A DNA stretch of 27,929 nucleotides, from the NCBI GenBank assembly GCA_947254045.1, contig CAMYBO010000004.1:1-27929 (forward strand), written 5' to 3'. This document shows positions 13,696 to 23,016 of this stretch, in pieces. The stretch is from an uncultured Granulicatella sp. (GTDB lineage Bacteria; Bacillota; Bacilli; Lactobacillales; Aerococcaceae). Both the position numbers and the translations under genes were made by a program. Position 1 is the first letter of the stretch. Every line of letters begins with the position of its first letter. The notes beneath the pieces are model-generated. The model searched no databases. It worked only from the letters and a program-made list of their open reading frames with translations, and was not told the DNA's origin.

Positions 13696-15993
13696 GTGAG
13701 TATTTCGGCGAAATTACTAGAAGGAATGAATGAATGTCAAAAAGAGGCGGTTCAACATACTCAAGGCCCATTGTTGATTATGGCAGGTGCTGGTAGTGGG
13801 AAAACAAGAGTACTAACGCATCGTATGGCGTATATTTTAGCAGAAGAAGAGGTTCATCCTTGGAATATTTTAGCGATTACCTTTACGAATAAAGCAGCAC
13901 GTGAAATGAAAGAGCGGGTGAGTCAATTAGTTGGTCCGCAAGCGGAAGATATGTGGGTATCTACTTTCCACTCGATGTGTGTGCGTATTTTAAGAAGAGA
14001 TATCGAATTATTAGGCTATCAAAGATCTTTTACAATTTGTGACCCAAGTGAACAACAAACGGCAATGAAGCGAATTTTGAAGAAATTAGATATTGATAGT
14101 GAAAAATATGATTATCGCATGATTTTAAATCGCATTAGCCAAGCAAAAAATGATTTAGAAGATGTAGAAAAATTTAGCGAAAAATATACGGGATATGTAG
14201 AACAAATCATTGCAAAATGCTACCGTGAATATCAAAAAGAGTTAGCGAAAAGTATGACGCTAGACTTTGATGATTTAATTATGTTTACGGTACAATTATT
14301 TCAAAAACATCCGGAAACATTACAGTATTATCAACAAAAATTCCAATATATTCATGTGGATGAGTATCAAGATACAAACCATGCTCAATATCGATTAGTA
14401 ACGATGTTAGCGAAGAAATTCAAAAATATTTGTGTTGTTGGGGATGCAGACCAAAGTATTTATGGTTGGCGTGGTGCTGATATGAGCAATATTTTAGAGT
14501 TTGAAAAAGATTATCAAAACGCAAAAGTTGTTTTATTAGAACAAAATTATCGTTCAACAAAAACGATTTTACAAGCAGCGAATCATGTCATTGAAAATAA
14601 TTTTAATCGTAAAGTGAAGAAATTATGGACTGAAAATGATGAAGGACAACCGATTACGTATTATCGTGCTCAATCGGAACAAGATGAAGGACGGTATGTA
14701 TTGTCACAAATTCAAAGTCTATTAAGAGATGGATATCATTATGATGATTTTGCGATTTTATATCGTACAAATGCGCAATCTCGTGTGATGGAAGAAAATT
14801 TATTAAAATCGAATATTCCATTCCGTTTAGTCGGTGGGCAACGATTCTTCGAGAGACTAGAAATTAAGGATTTACTAGCGTATTTACGTTTAATTGTAAA
14901 TTCTCAAGATGATTTAAGTTTTAGAAGAATTGTCAATAGTCCAAAACGAGGAATAGGGGCTACTTCTTTAAATAAATTAAATGATTTTGCTTCTATGCAT
15001 CAATTTTCATTATTAGAAGCAAGTTCGCAAACTGCACTTTCTCCTCTATCGGGAAAAGCAGCGAAGGCTTTAGAAAAATTTGTTGAAATGATTGAAGATT
15101 TAAGAAAAATGCAAGAATTTCTATCAATAAGTGAGTTTGTAGAACAAGTGATTGAGAAAACAGGATATCTTGCTGCTTTAGAGCAACAACATACGATGGA
15201 AGCTGATGCGAGAATTGAAAACATTCAAGAGTTTATCTCGGTGGCAAAACAATTCGAACAAGACCGATTAGAAAAAGAGTCAGAAGATTCGCCATTATTA
15301 CAATTTTTAACAGATTTATCTTTAGTTTCTGATGCGGATAGTGATGATGGAGATGGTCGTATGGTGACATTGATGACCCTTCATGCTGCGAAAGGGCTTG
15401 AGTTTCCAGTTGTATTTATTATTGGTTTGGAAGAAGGAATTTTTCCAAGTTTAAGAAGTATGATGGAGAATGGCGATGATGTAGAAGAAGAACGTCGTCT
15501 AGCGTATGTAGGAATTACTCGTGCGAAACAAAAGTTATATTTAACAAATGCGTATTCTAGATTATTATATGGACGTACACAAACGAACCGTCCATCAAGA
15601 TTTATTTTAGAAATTGGAGAAGAATTATTTGATTCTAAACAACAGCAATCCTATGGACATACAACTAGAGAGTCTTCCTTATTTGTTTCGAAAACTTCGT
15701 CTTCGGGTTCATTATTTGACAAATATAGAGCGAAATCTCAGGCAACTGCTTATCAACCAAAAGCAGTGCACCCTTCAAGCATCCAACCTGTTCGTAAACA
15801 AACCGTTGCTGCTGGAGATGGAGCTGCATGGAAAGTGGGCGACAAAGTCATGCATAAGAAATGGAATGTCGGTACAGTCGTTAAAGTAACAGGTGAAGGT
15901 ACGAATCAAGAAATTGATGTTGCTTTTGCGGGTATGGGTATTAAACGATTATTGGCAAGTTTTGCCCCAATTGAAAGAATAGAGGAGTCGTAA
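13696..15993 (+). CDS. pcrA: ATP-dependent DNA helicase PcrA (UvrD/Rep superfamily 1A)
   Basis: 765 residues, full length. Motif I/Walker A is AGAGSGKT (residues 30-37), motif II VDEYQDT, motif III GDADQSIYGWRGAD, motif IV-like QNYRSTKTILQAAN, motif V TLHAAKGLEFPVVF and motif VI AYVGITRAKQKLYL. The C-terminus (VGDKVMHKKWNVGTVVKV onward) is the small Tudor-like domain of Firmicutes PcrA that contacts RNA polymerase. The enzyme unwinds 3'-5' in repair, plasmid replication and removal of stalled polymerases. GTG start at 13696 with AAAGGA seven bases upstream; an ATG at 13688 is in another frame. The stop abuts the ligA ATG (TAAATG), so they are coupled. Confidence 0.97.
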   Translation: MSISAKLLEGMNECQKEAVQHTQGPLLIMAGAGSGKTRVLTHRMAYILAEEEVHPWNILAITFTNKAAREMKERVSQLVGPQAEDMWVSTFHSMCVRILRRDIELLGYQRSFTICDPSEQQTAMKRILKKLDIDSEKYDYRMILNRISQAKNDLEDVEKFSEKYTGYVEQIIAKCYREYQKELAKSMTLDFDDLIMFTVQLFQKHPETLQYYQQKFQYIHVDEYQDTNHAQYRLVTMLAKKFKNICVVGDADQSIYGWRGADMSNILEFEKDYQNAKVVLLEQNYRSTKTILQAANHVIENNFNRKVKKLWTENDEGQPITYYRAQSEQDEGRYVLSQIQSLLRDGYHYDDFAILYRTNAQSRVMEENLLKSNIPFRLVGGQRFFERLEIKDLLAYLRLIVNSQDDLSFRRIVNSPKRGIGATSLNKLNDFASMHQFSLLEASSQTALSPLSGKAAKALEKFVEMIEDLRKMQEFLSISEFVEQVIEKTGYLAALEQQHTMEADARIENIQEFISVAKQFEQDRLEKESEDSPLLQFLTDLSLVSDADSDDGDGRMVTLMTLHAAKGLEFPVVFIIGLEEGIFPSLRSMMENGDDVEEERRLAYVGITRAKQKLYLTNAYSRLLYGRTQTNRPSRFILEIGEELFDSKQQQSYGHTTRESSLFVSKTSSSGSLFDKYRAKSQATAYQPKAVHPSSIQPVRKQTVAAGDGAAWKVGDKVMHKKWNVGTVVKVTGEGTNQEIDVAFAGMGIKRLLASFAPIERIEES

Positions 15994-18006
15994 ATGGATA
16001 CTTCAGTAGAACAAAAAATCCAACAATTAAGAGAACAATTGAATCGTTGGAGTCATGAATATTATGTTCAAGATCGTCCAACCGTTACGGATCATGAGTA
16101 TGATGAAGCGTACCATGAACTAGTGCGATTAGAAACAGAAAATCCACAATTGATTACCCCAGATTCTCCGACTCAACGTGTTGGTGGAGTTGTGCTAGAC
16201 AGTTTTGAAAAAGTTACCCATCAAAATCCTATGTTGAGTTTGTCAAATGCATTTTCAAAAGAAGATTTACAAGCATTTGATGATCGAATTAAAAAATTAA
16301 CGAACCGCAACATTGACTATGTTTGCGAATTAAAAATTGACGGTTTATCTGTAGCACTAACATACCAAGAAGGGCAATTAGTTCTAGGAGCAACACGTGG
16401 AGATGGTGTAATAGGGGAAGATATTACGCATAATATTCGAACGGTTAAATCTGTTCCTCTTTCATTAGAACAACCATGGTCGATTGAAGTTCGTGGGGAA
16501 TGTTATATGCCGAAGAAATCTTTCCAACAACTAAATCAATCAAGGGAAGAAGAAGGCTTAGAAGTATTTGCCAATCCTAGAAATGCAGCTGCAGGAAGTT
16601 TAAGACAATTAGATTCTAAAGTAGCAGCTAGTCGAAATTTAGCGGTATTTCTATATCAAAGCCCTAGTGTTGAAGTTTTAGAAGTGGCTTCTCAAATCGA
16701 ATTGCTAGAAAAAATGCAAGCATTAGGTTTTGTCACGAATCAAGAAAGAGCGTTGTGCCATTCTATCGATGAAGTATGGGCATTTATTGAAAAAATGACA
16801 GTGGAAAGAAATAACCTTCCTTATGAAATTGATGGAATTGTAATTAAGGTCAATGACATGAAAGCGCAAGAAGAAATAGGATTCACTGTAAAAGCCCCAA
16901 AATGGGCGATTGCTTATAAATTCCCTGCAGAAGAAGCACAAACCATTGTTAGAGATATTGAATGGACAGTAGGACGTACGGGAGTAGTCACGCCGACAGC
17001 TGTGATGGATGCGGTATTTCTTGCGGGAACTACGGTGAAACGTGCTAGCTTACATAATGTGGATTTAATTCGAGAAAGAGATATTCGAATTGGAGATACG
17101 GTGGTCATTCATAAAGCGGGCGATATTATTCCTGAAGTCACTCGAGTGATTTTAGATAAACGTCCTGAAGGATTAGAACCGTATGAATTTCCTAAAGAAT
17201 GCCCGTCTTGCTCGAACCCACTCGTCCATTTAGAAGAAGAGGTTGCTTTAAGATGTATGAATCCAAAATGTCCAGCTCTTTTAAAAGAAAGATTAACACA
17301 TTTTGTATCGAGAGATGCGATGAATATGTCTGGAGTTGGAACAAGAATCATTCATCAATTATTTGAAAGTGGTTTAGTTCAGGATGTGGCAGATTTATAT
17401 CATTTAACAATAGAACAATTATTAACACTCGATAAAATTCAAGAAAAATCAGCGCAGAAAATCTTACAGGCGATTGAAACGAGTAAACAAAACTCGTTAG
17501 AGCGTTTATTAACGGGTCTAGGTATTCGAAATGTTGGTTCAAAAGCAGCGAAAGATTTAGCGATGCATTTTGAAACAATGGAGAACCTTCAAAAAGCGAC
17601 GGTGGACGAATTGGTTTCCGTTGAAGGGTTAGGATTAGTCATTGCGCATAGTGTTTTGGCTTATTTTAACCAAGGAACTGTTCAAGAAATGTTAGAAGAA
17701 CTAAAAACAGTAGGAATTAATATGACTTATTTAGGGAAAGCTAAGTCAACTCGTTTTGAAGACTCACTTTTAGCTGGAAAGACAGTTGTATTAACAGGAA
17801 CGTTAGAGCAAATGACAAGACAAGAAGCCAAAGAAGCCATTGAATTTTTAGGTGGAAAAGTGACAGGTTCCGTTTCTAAAAAAACAGACCTTGTCATTGC
17901 AGGTGCTCAAGCAGGAAGCAAATTAACCAAAGCAGAATCTCTAGGAATTTTAGTATGGGATGAAGAACAATTTAGAACAATCATTGAAGGAAAGGAATCG
18001 TTATGA
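15994..18006 (+). CDS. ligA: NAD-dependent DNA ligase LigA
   Basis: 670 residues, all domains present. The Ia domain is LNRWSHEYYVQDRPTVTDHEYD; the adenylation domain has the nucleotidyl Lys114 in CELKIDG. The OB fold contains the WTVGRTGVVTPTAV stretch, the zinc finger the Cys set of CPSC and CMNPKC. Helix-hairpin-helix repeats (residues ~440-580) and a C-terminal BRCT domain (LLAGKTVVLTGTLEQMTRQEAKEA onward) follow. It seals nicks using NAD+ and is the essential replicative ligase. It starts immediately after the pcrA stop, and its TGA overlaps the camS ATG (ATGA, 18003-18006), so pcrA-ligA-camS form one transcription unit. Confidence 0.98.
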   Translation: MDTSVEQKIQQLREQLNRWSHEYYVQDRPTVTDHEYDEAYHELVRLETENPQLITPDSPTQRVGGVVLDSFEKVTHQNPMLSLSNAFSKEDLQAFDDRIKKLTNRNIDYVCELKIDGLSVALTYQEGQLVLGATRGDGVIGEDITHNIRTVKSVPLSLEQPWSIEVRGECYMPKKSFQQLNQSREEEGLEVFANPRNAAAGSLRQLDSKVAASRNLAVFLYQSPSVEVLEVASQIELLEKMQALGFVTNQERALCHSIDEVWAFIEKMTVERNNLPYEIDGIVIKVNDMKAQEEIGFTVKAPKWAIAYKFPAEEAQTIVRDIEWTVGRTGVVTPTAVMDAVFLAGTTVKRASLHNVDLIRERDIRIGDTVVIHKAGDIIPEVTRVILDKRPEGLEPYEFPKECPSCSNPLVHLEEEVALRCMNPKCPALLKERLTHFVSRDAMNMSGVGTRIIHQLFESGLVQDVADLYHLTIEQLLTLDKIQEKSAQKILQAIETSKQNSLERLLTGLGIRNVGSKAAKDLAMHFETMENLQKATVDELVSVEGLGLVIAHSVLAYFNQGTVQEMLEELKTVGINMTYLGKAKSTRFEDSLLAGKTVVLTGTLEQMTRQEAKEAIEFLGGKVTGSVSKKTDLVIAGAQAGSKLTKAESLGILVWDEEQFRTIIEGKESL

Positions 18007-19121
18007 AGAAAAAAATCATCACTCTGGCTAGTGCAACAATGATGTTATTAGCAGGGTGTGCGAATATTAATCAGGCAACGCAGAAAAATGTTGAATCAGA
18101 ATCTTCACGTGCAAAAGTTGCTCAACCAACAACGAACCAATTGTCAAATCAATATTATAGAGCATTGATTACAAATGGAAAGTATCAAGTAAGTCAGACT
18201 CGTGGAGCAACATTAAGTTTAAATACTGGATTTAACTTGAGAAATTTTGAATCAGGATTAATTGAATTATCACGTGCAGTTTTTCCAACGAATCAATATT
18301 TCTTTAGAGAAGGACAAGTTATTGATTCAACAACAACGAATCAGTGGGTGGCTCGTAAATCTGAAAAAAATCCAGATGGATTAAATCCAGAAGATAATGG
18401 TGAGACAGATGCTAGTAAGAGAAATCCATATTATTTAGCTCAAATTTTAGAACAAGATTTTATGATTCAAACAGAAAATAATTATGAACTTGGGGGCATT
18501 AGTATTGGTCTTGCGATGAATTCAGTAGATTATTACTCTACTGGAGATAAAGATGCGGAGCAAGAAATTTCTAATGAAGAAATGTTAAAACAAGCAAAAT
18601 CAATTGCAAATACCGTGTTGACTCGTTTACGTCAAAATGATGCATTAAAAACAGTGCCAATTGTGTTTGGAATTTTTAAACAAGCTCCAAAAGACGATAT
18701 TGGTGGAGGAGTTTATGTTTTAGAAGCTACTTCAGTAGAAGGAACTGAAGTGACAAATTGGACAAATATGAATCAAAAAGTAGTGGTATTGCCATTAGTG
18801 GACGGTAATCCAACAGAAGAATCATCTGCTTTTGAAAACTTTAGAACAGAAGTTCAAAACTTCTTCCCGAATTTATCAGGAGTAACCGCAAAAGTTTATT
18901 ATCAAGAAAATGCGCCTAAAAAAATGGTTGTTAATATTATGACTCAATTTTATGGGGAATCAGAAATTATTGCTTTAGCGCAACATGTAACAGATGTTGC
19001 TAATAAATATTTACCAAAAACAACACCAGTAGAAGTTCGTATCTCATCGATTAATGGAATGGAAGCATTCTTAATGCAAGATACCGCTCAAGGTGTGTTT
19101 ACATATCATGTTTTTGATTAA
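18003..19121 (+). CDS. camS: CamS-family lipoprotein (sex-pheromone cAM373 precursor family)
   Basis: 372 residues. The lipoprotein signal is MKKKIITLASATMMLLAGC with Cys19, followed by a polar linker and a CamS domain (PF07537): NQYYRALITNGKYQVSQTRG, GLIELSRAVFPTNQYFFREG, a PYYLAQILEQDF segment and VRISSINGMEAFLM near the end. The function of the mature protein is unknown. In enterococci and staphylococci the seven residues just before the lipobox Cys of CamS are released as a peptide resembling the plasmid-transfer pheromone cAM373. Here that position reads TMMLLAG, unlike AIFILAS. It overlaps ligA by four bases, the usual Firmicutes order upstream of gatCAB. Confidence 0.93.
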   Translation: MKKKIITLASATMMLLAGCANINQATQKNVESESSRAKVAQPTTNQLSNQYYRALITNGKYQVSQTRGATLSLNTGFNLRNFESGLIELSRAVFPTNQYFFREGQVIDSTTTNQWVARKSEKNPDGLNPEDNGETDASKRNPYYLAQILEQDFMIQTENNYELGGISIGLAMNSVDYYSTGDKDAEQEISNEEMLKQAKSIANTVLTRLRQNDALKTVPIVFGIFKQAPKDDIGGGVYVLEATSVEGTEVTNWTNMNQKVVVLPLVDGNPTEESSAFENFRTEVQNFFPNLSGVTAKVYYQENAPKKMVVNIMTQFYGESEIIALAQHVTDVANKYLPKTTPVEVRISSINGMEAFLMQDTAQGVFTYHVFD

Positions 19122-19124
19122 AGA

Positions 19125-19154
19125 TTGACATAAAAGGTACGTGCCTTTTACAAT
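19125..19154 (+). promoter_or_regulatory. gatCAB promoter with a 20-bp dyad filling its spacer
   Basis: Perfect TTGACA (19125-19130), 18-base spacer, TACAAT (19149-19154). TAAAAGGTACGTGCCTTTTA (19131-19150) forms 7-base perfect arms, nine if one mismatch is allowed, exactly between the two boxes. It may be an operator, a weak terminator for camS (hairpin then TTTTA), or both. Confidence 0.75.
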
Positions 19155-19189
19155 AGAAACGAAAGAAAAGTAGAAAGTGAGGAACAGTC

Positions 19190-19489
19190 ATGGCAATTGA
19201 AGAATCAGAAGTACGTCACGTTGCAAAATTGGCGAAATTATCATTTGCAGATCATGAAATTTTACATTTCACAGAGCAAATGAGTGATATCATTGATATG
19301 GTAGAACAATTAAAAGAAGTGGATACAACAGGAGTAGAAGTGACAACTCATGGATATTCATTAGTGAATGTTTTACGTGAAGATGTGCCAGTAGAAGGAA
19401 CAAATCGTGATTTATTAATGAGAAATGTAAAAACAAGCGAGGATGGATTTATCCAAGTACCTGCAATTATGGGTGAAGGAGAGGAGTAA
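19190..19489 (+). CDS. gatC: Asp-tRNA(Asn)/Glu-tRNA(Gln) amidotransferase subunit C
   Basis: 99 residues, usual GatC size. MAIEESEVRHVAKLAKLSFADHE at the start, a helical FTEQMSDIIDMVEQLKEVDTTGVE, and a C-terminal LREDVP...LLMRNVKTSEDGFIQVPAI, which matches the GatC belt that wraps the GatA-GatB interface. The complex converts Glu-tRNA(Gln) and Asp-tRNA(Asn) to the amide forms. GAGGA precedes the ATG. First gene of the gatCAB operon; gatA follows after five bases. Confidence 0.97.
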   Translation: MAIEESEVRHVAKLAKLSFADHEILHFTEQMSDIIDMVEQLKEVDTTGVEVTTHGYSLVNVLREDVPVEGTNRDLLMRNVKTSEDGFIQVPAIMGEGEE

Positions 19490-19494
19490 GACGC

Positions 19495-20952
19495 ATGAGT
19501 TTATTAGAAAATCAAACATTAGTAAGCTTGCATGAAGGTTTAGTTCAAAAGAAATTTACTTCTCAAGAATTAACAAGTGCAACATTTGAAAAAATTCAAG
19601 CAGTAGATGATAAAGTTGGAGCTTTCTTAGCGTTAAATGAAGAAGAAGCAATGGCTCAAGCAAAAGCTGCGGATGAAAAAGGTTATGATTCAACTCTTTC
19701 TCTTCAAGGATTACCAATTGGGATTAAAGATAATATTGTAACTCGTGATTTAATCACAACAGCTGCAAGTCGTATGTTGGAAGATTTTAATCCAATTTAT
19801 GATGCGCATGTAATGGACTTGTTGAAAAAAACAGGTGCTGTTAATGTCGGAAAATTAAACATGGATGAATTTGCCATGGGTGGTTCGACAGAAAATTCTT
19901 ATTTCAAGAAAACTAGAAACCCTTGGGATTTAACAAAAGTTCCTGGAGGATCTTCAGGTGGTTCAGCAGCAGCAGTAGCAGCTGGAGAAGTATTAGCTAC
20001 TTTAGGTTCTGATACAGGTGGTTCAATTCGTCAACCTGCAAGTTTTACAGGAATTGTAGGGATGAAACCAACATATGGTCGTGTATCTCGTTATGGATTA
20101 ATTGCCTTTGCATCAAGCTTAGACCAAATTGGACCATTAACTCGTACGGTTAAAGACAATGCATTAGTATTAGAAGCAATTAGTGGATATGATCACCGTG
20201 ATTCTACAAGTGTGAATGTACCTGTTCCAAATTATTATCAACAAATTAATGGGAATATTAAAGGATTAAAAATTGCTTTACCAGTCGAATATTTAGGAGA
20301 TGGAATTGACCCTGAAATTCGTAGAGCAGTCTTAAAAGCAGCTGAACAATATCGTGCATTAGGAGCAACGGTAGAAGAAGTGAGCTTACCTCATTCTAAA
20401 TACGGTATTCCTGCATACTATATTATTGCTTCTTCAGAAGCATCTTCTAACTTACAACGTTTTGACGGTATTCGTTATGGACACCGTTCAGCTGAAGCGA
20501 AAACTTTAGAAGATTTATATATTATGAGCCGTACTGAAGGTTTTGGTATGGAAGTGAAACGTCGTATTATGTTAGGAACATTCTCATTAAGTTCTGGTTA
20601 CTATGATGCTTACTTCAAAAAAGCAGGACAAGTTCGTACATTAATTAAACAAGATTTTGCGAATGTATTTGCTAACTATGATTTAATTTTAGGACCTGTA
20701 ACAACTTCAACTGCATATGGAATTGGCGAAAGAAATGATGATCCAATTGAAATGTATATGGCTGATTTGTTAACAGTTCCTGTAAACTTAGCAGGACTTC
20801 CAGCGATTTCTGTACCTGCTGGATTCTCTAGAGAAGGATTACCAATTGGTATCCAATTAATTGGAAATTACTTCCAAGAACAAACAATTTATCAAGCGGC
20901 ATTTGCATTTGAACAAGCAAATGACTATTACTTAAAACAAGCAAACGTATAA
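19495..20952 (+). CDS. gatA: Glutamyl-tRNA(Gln) amidotransferase subunit A
   Basis: 485 residues, an amidase-signature enzyme. The catalytic triad is visible as Lys78 (GLPIGIKDN), cis-Ser153 (PGGSSGGS) and Ser177 (GSDTGGSIRQPAS). GatA hydrolyses glutamine and passes ammonia through a tunnel to GatB. MKPTYGRVSRYGLIAFASSLDQIGP is the conserved stretch that follows. A ribosome site, GAGGAG, lies in the end of gatC. gatB starts 13 bases after the stop. Confidence 0.98.
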   Translation: MSLLENQTLVSLHEGLVQKKFTSQELTSATFEKIQAVDDKVGAFLALNEEEAMAQAKAADEKGYDSTLSLQGLPIGIKDNIVTRDLITTAASRMLEDFNPIYDAHVMDLLKKTGAVNVGKLNMDEFAMGGSTENSYFKKTRNPWDLTKVPGGSSGGSAAAVAAGEVLATLGSDTGGSIRQPASFTGIVGMKPTYGRVSRYGLIAFASSLDQIGPLTRTVKDNALVLEAISGYDHRDSTSVNVPVPNYYQQINGNIKGLKIALPVEYLGDGIDPEIRRAVLKAAEQYRALGATVEEVSLPHSKYGIPAYYIIASSEASSNLQRFDGIRYGHRSAEAKTLEDLYIMSRTEGFGMEVKRRIMLGTFSLSSGYYDAYFKKAGQVRTLIKQDFANVFANYDLILGPVTTSTAYGIGERNDDPIEMYMADLLTVPVNLAGLPAISVPAGFSREGLPIGIQLIGNYFQEQTIYQAAFAFEQANDYYLKQANV

Positions 20953-20965
20953 GGAGGAAAATAAG

Positions 20966-22396
20966 ATGAATTTTGAAACAATTATTGGGCTAGAAGTTCA
21001 CGTAGAGTTAAAAACAGATTCAAAAATCTTCTCTCCTTCACCAGCTCATTTTGGAGCAGAGCCAAATACAAATACAACCGTTATTGACTGGGGATATCCA
21101 GGGGTACTTCCAGTTGTCAACAAACGTGCCATTGAATTTGGAATGCGTGCTGCATTAGCATTAAACTGTGAAATTTCACAACATACAAAATTTGACCGTA
21201 AAAACTATTTCTACCCTGATAATCCAAAAGCGTATCAAATTTCTCAATTTGATTACCCAATTGGTCATGATGGATGGATTGATATTGAAGTAGAAGGAAA
21301 AACAAAACGTATCCGTATCGAGCGTGTTCACTTAGAAGAAGATGCGGGTAAAAATACTCACGGAACGGATGGTTTCTCATATGTAGACTTAAACCGTCAA
21401 GGAACTCCATTAATTGAGATTGTATCTGAAGCAGATATGCGTTCACCTGAAGAAGCCTATGCTTATTTAGAAGCATTACGTCAAATTATTATGTTTACAG
21501 GCGTATCAGATGTAAAAATGGAAGAAGGATCAATGCGTTGTGATGCGAATATTTCTTTACGTCCTTATGGCCAAGAAAAATTCGGTACAAAAACAGAGTT
21601 GAAAAACTTAAACTCATTTAACAACGTTCGTAAAGGGTTAGCATTTGAAGAAGTGCGTCAAGCTCAAGTATTACGTAGCGGTGGCGTTATTGGTCAAGAA
21701 ACAAGACGTTTTGATGAATCAAATGGACAAACCATTTTAATGCGTGTGAAAGAAGGGTCAAGTGACTACCGTTACTTCCCAGAACCAGACCTACCAAACT
21801 TAGAAATTTCAGATGAATGGGTGGAAGAAGTTCGTCAATCGATTCCTGAAATGCCAACGGTTCGTCGTGAACGTTATGTTCGTGAATTTGGTTTACCAGA
21901 ATATGATGCAATGGTCTTAACTTTATCAAAAGAAATGTCTGATTTCTTTGATGAAACAGTTGCAGCAGGTAGCGATCCAAAATTAGCTTCTAACTGGTTA
22001 ATGGGAGATATTTCTGCTCACTTAAATAGTAAAAAGTTAGAATTACATGATTTATTATTAACTCCACAAAGTTTAGCAGAAATGATTCAATTAATTGGCG
22101 ATGGAACAATCAGCTCTAAATTAGCAAAGAAAGTATTTTTATTATTAGCTGAGGAAGGCGGAACTGCTCGTCAAGTTGTTGAAAAACATGGAATGATTCA
22201 ATTAAGTGATCCATCACAATTACTACCAATTATTCAAGATGTGTTAACTAATAACGCACAATCGATTGAAGACTTCAAAAATGGTAAAGATCGTGCAGTT
22301 GGCTTCTTAGTGGGTCAAATTATGAAACAAACAAAAGGAAAAGCAAATCCTGGAGTTGTAAACCAATTATTACAAGAAGAATTAGCAAAATATTAA
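20966..22396 (+). CDS. gatB: Aspartyl/glutamyl-tRNA amidotransferase subunit B
   Basis: 476 residues. The cradle domain starts with IIGLEVHVELKTDSKIFSPSP and contains DRKNYFYPDNPKAYQISQFDYPIG, VHLEEDAGKNTH, DLNRQGTPLIEIVSE and KEGSSDYRYFPEPDLP. The C-terminal helical and YqeY-like tail ends FLVGQIMKQTKGKANPGVVNQLL. GatB phosphorylates the mischarged tRNA's acidic side chain and completes amidation with ammonia from GatA. Strong AGGAGG upstream; last gene of the operon, followed by a long hairpin terminator. Confidence 0.98.
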   Translation: MNFETIIGLEVHVELKTDSKIFSPSPAHFGAEPNTNTTVIDWGYPGVLPVVNKRAIEFGMRAALALNCEISQHTKFDRKNYFYPDNPKAYQISQFDYPIGHDGWIDIEVEGKTKRIRIERVHLEEDAGKNTHGTDGFSYVDLNRQGTPLIEIVSEADMRSPEEAYAYLEALRQIIMFTGVSDVKMEEGSMRCDANISLRPYGQEKFGTKTELKNLNSFNNVRKGLAFEEVRQAQVLRSGGVIGQETRRFDESNGQTILMRVKEGSSDYRYFPEPDLPNLEISDEWVEEVRQSIPEMPTVRRERYVREFGLPEYDAMVLTLSKEMSDFFDETVAAGSDPKLASNWLMGDISAHLNSKKLELHDLLLTPQSLAEMIQLIGDGTISSKLAKKVFLLLAEEGGTARQVVEKHGMIQLSDPSQLLPIIQDVLTNNAQSIEDFKNGKDRAVGFLVGQIMKQTKGKANPGVVNQLLQEELAKY

Positions 22397-22458
22397 TAAC
22401 TGAGAGAACTTGAACGTAGTAGATAGTCTTCTACTGTTTCAAAGTGAAATAGTCACTG

Positions 22459-22516
22459 GGGGTGAATAGAAAAAGGAATGAAATTTCCGGTTTCTTATTC
22501 ACTCCTTCTCTCTTTT
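22459..22516 (+). terminator. Long hairpin terminator after gatB
   Basis: GGGGTGAATA (22459-22468) pairs with TATTCACTCC (22496-22505, one G-T). The stem continues with AGAAA/TTTCT, a 2x2 internal loop and GGAA/TTCC, then a pyrimidine-rich tail ending in T5. The 62 bases between the gatB stop and this hairpin hold a further small hairpin (AGTAGA/TCTACT) but no frame I can support. Confidence 0.75.
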
Positions 22517-22543
22517 TCATAAAGAATGAATGGAGGTGTCAAA

Positions 22544-22954
22544 ATGATTCGAGTTCATACAAAAATTATTCAAGCTGGAGAAACTTTACAAACGAAATTA
22601 GAAGCACCGATTGAATCAATTGAATGGAAGACTGAACAGAAACAATTAGCGTTGTCTTATCACGAAAAAGAAAGTCAGACAAAAGTAGATTTACTTGTAT
22701 CTGATGGAGAAATCCAATTATTCCGTAAAGGTGAAGTAGCTAGTCAATTACTCTTCAAACATCAAAAGAAAACAAAGGGGCGTTATCAATTAGCACAAGG
22801 ACAAGAAATTTTATTTGAGATTAAAACAAAGAATGTAGAAGTTTCTTCTGATTGGAAACAAATTTTTTTTGAATACCAATTATCTCAATTAGGAGAAAAT
22901 TTAGGAGAATTTACAGTAAATATGGAAATTCTTAAAGAAAACATTGTGCAATAG
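22544..22954 (+). CDS. DUF1934 / YwiB-family beta-barrel protein
   Basis: 136 residues, predicted almost entirely as beta strands: MIRVHTKIIQAGETLQTKLEAPI at the start and LFEIKTKNVEVSSDWKQIFFEYQLSQLGENLGEF near the end. This is the DUF1934 (YwiB-like, lipocalin-type fold) family, which often sits next to rpoE in Firmicutes. Function unknown; no signal peptide, so cytoplasmic. GGAGGTG lies five bases before the ATG at 22544; an ATG at 22526 is upstream of the ribosome site and is not the start. Confidence 0.83.
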   Translation: MIRVHTKIIQAGETLQTKLEAPIESIEWKTEQKQLALSYHEKESQTKVDLLVSDGEIQLFRKGEVASQLLFKHQKKTKGRYQLAQGQEILFEIKTKNVEVSSDWKQIFFEYQLSQLGENLGEFTVNMEILKENIVQ

Positions 22955-22975
22955 TAGCGTATCATAGCTTTTGTG

Positions 22976-22984
22976 TGCTATACT
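22976..22984 (+). promoter_or_regulatory. Extended -10 promoter for rpoE
   Basis: TGC followed directly by TATACT (22979-22984), an extended -10 element, with no good -35 box at normal distance, 33 bases before the start codon. Confidence 0.5.
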
Positions 22985-23016
22985 GTTAAGGAATATGTGG
23001 AAAGGAAGTGTATCCT

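Noticed and set aside
15614..15889. Second frame inside the pcrA 3' end
   Set aside because: It overlaps the linker and C-terminal domain coding region of pcrA and shows no domain or start signal of its own.
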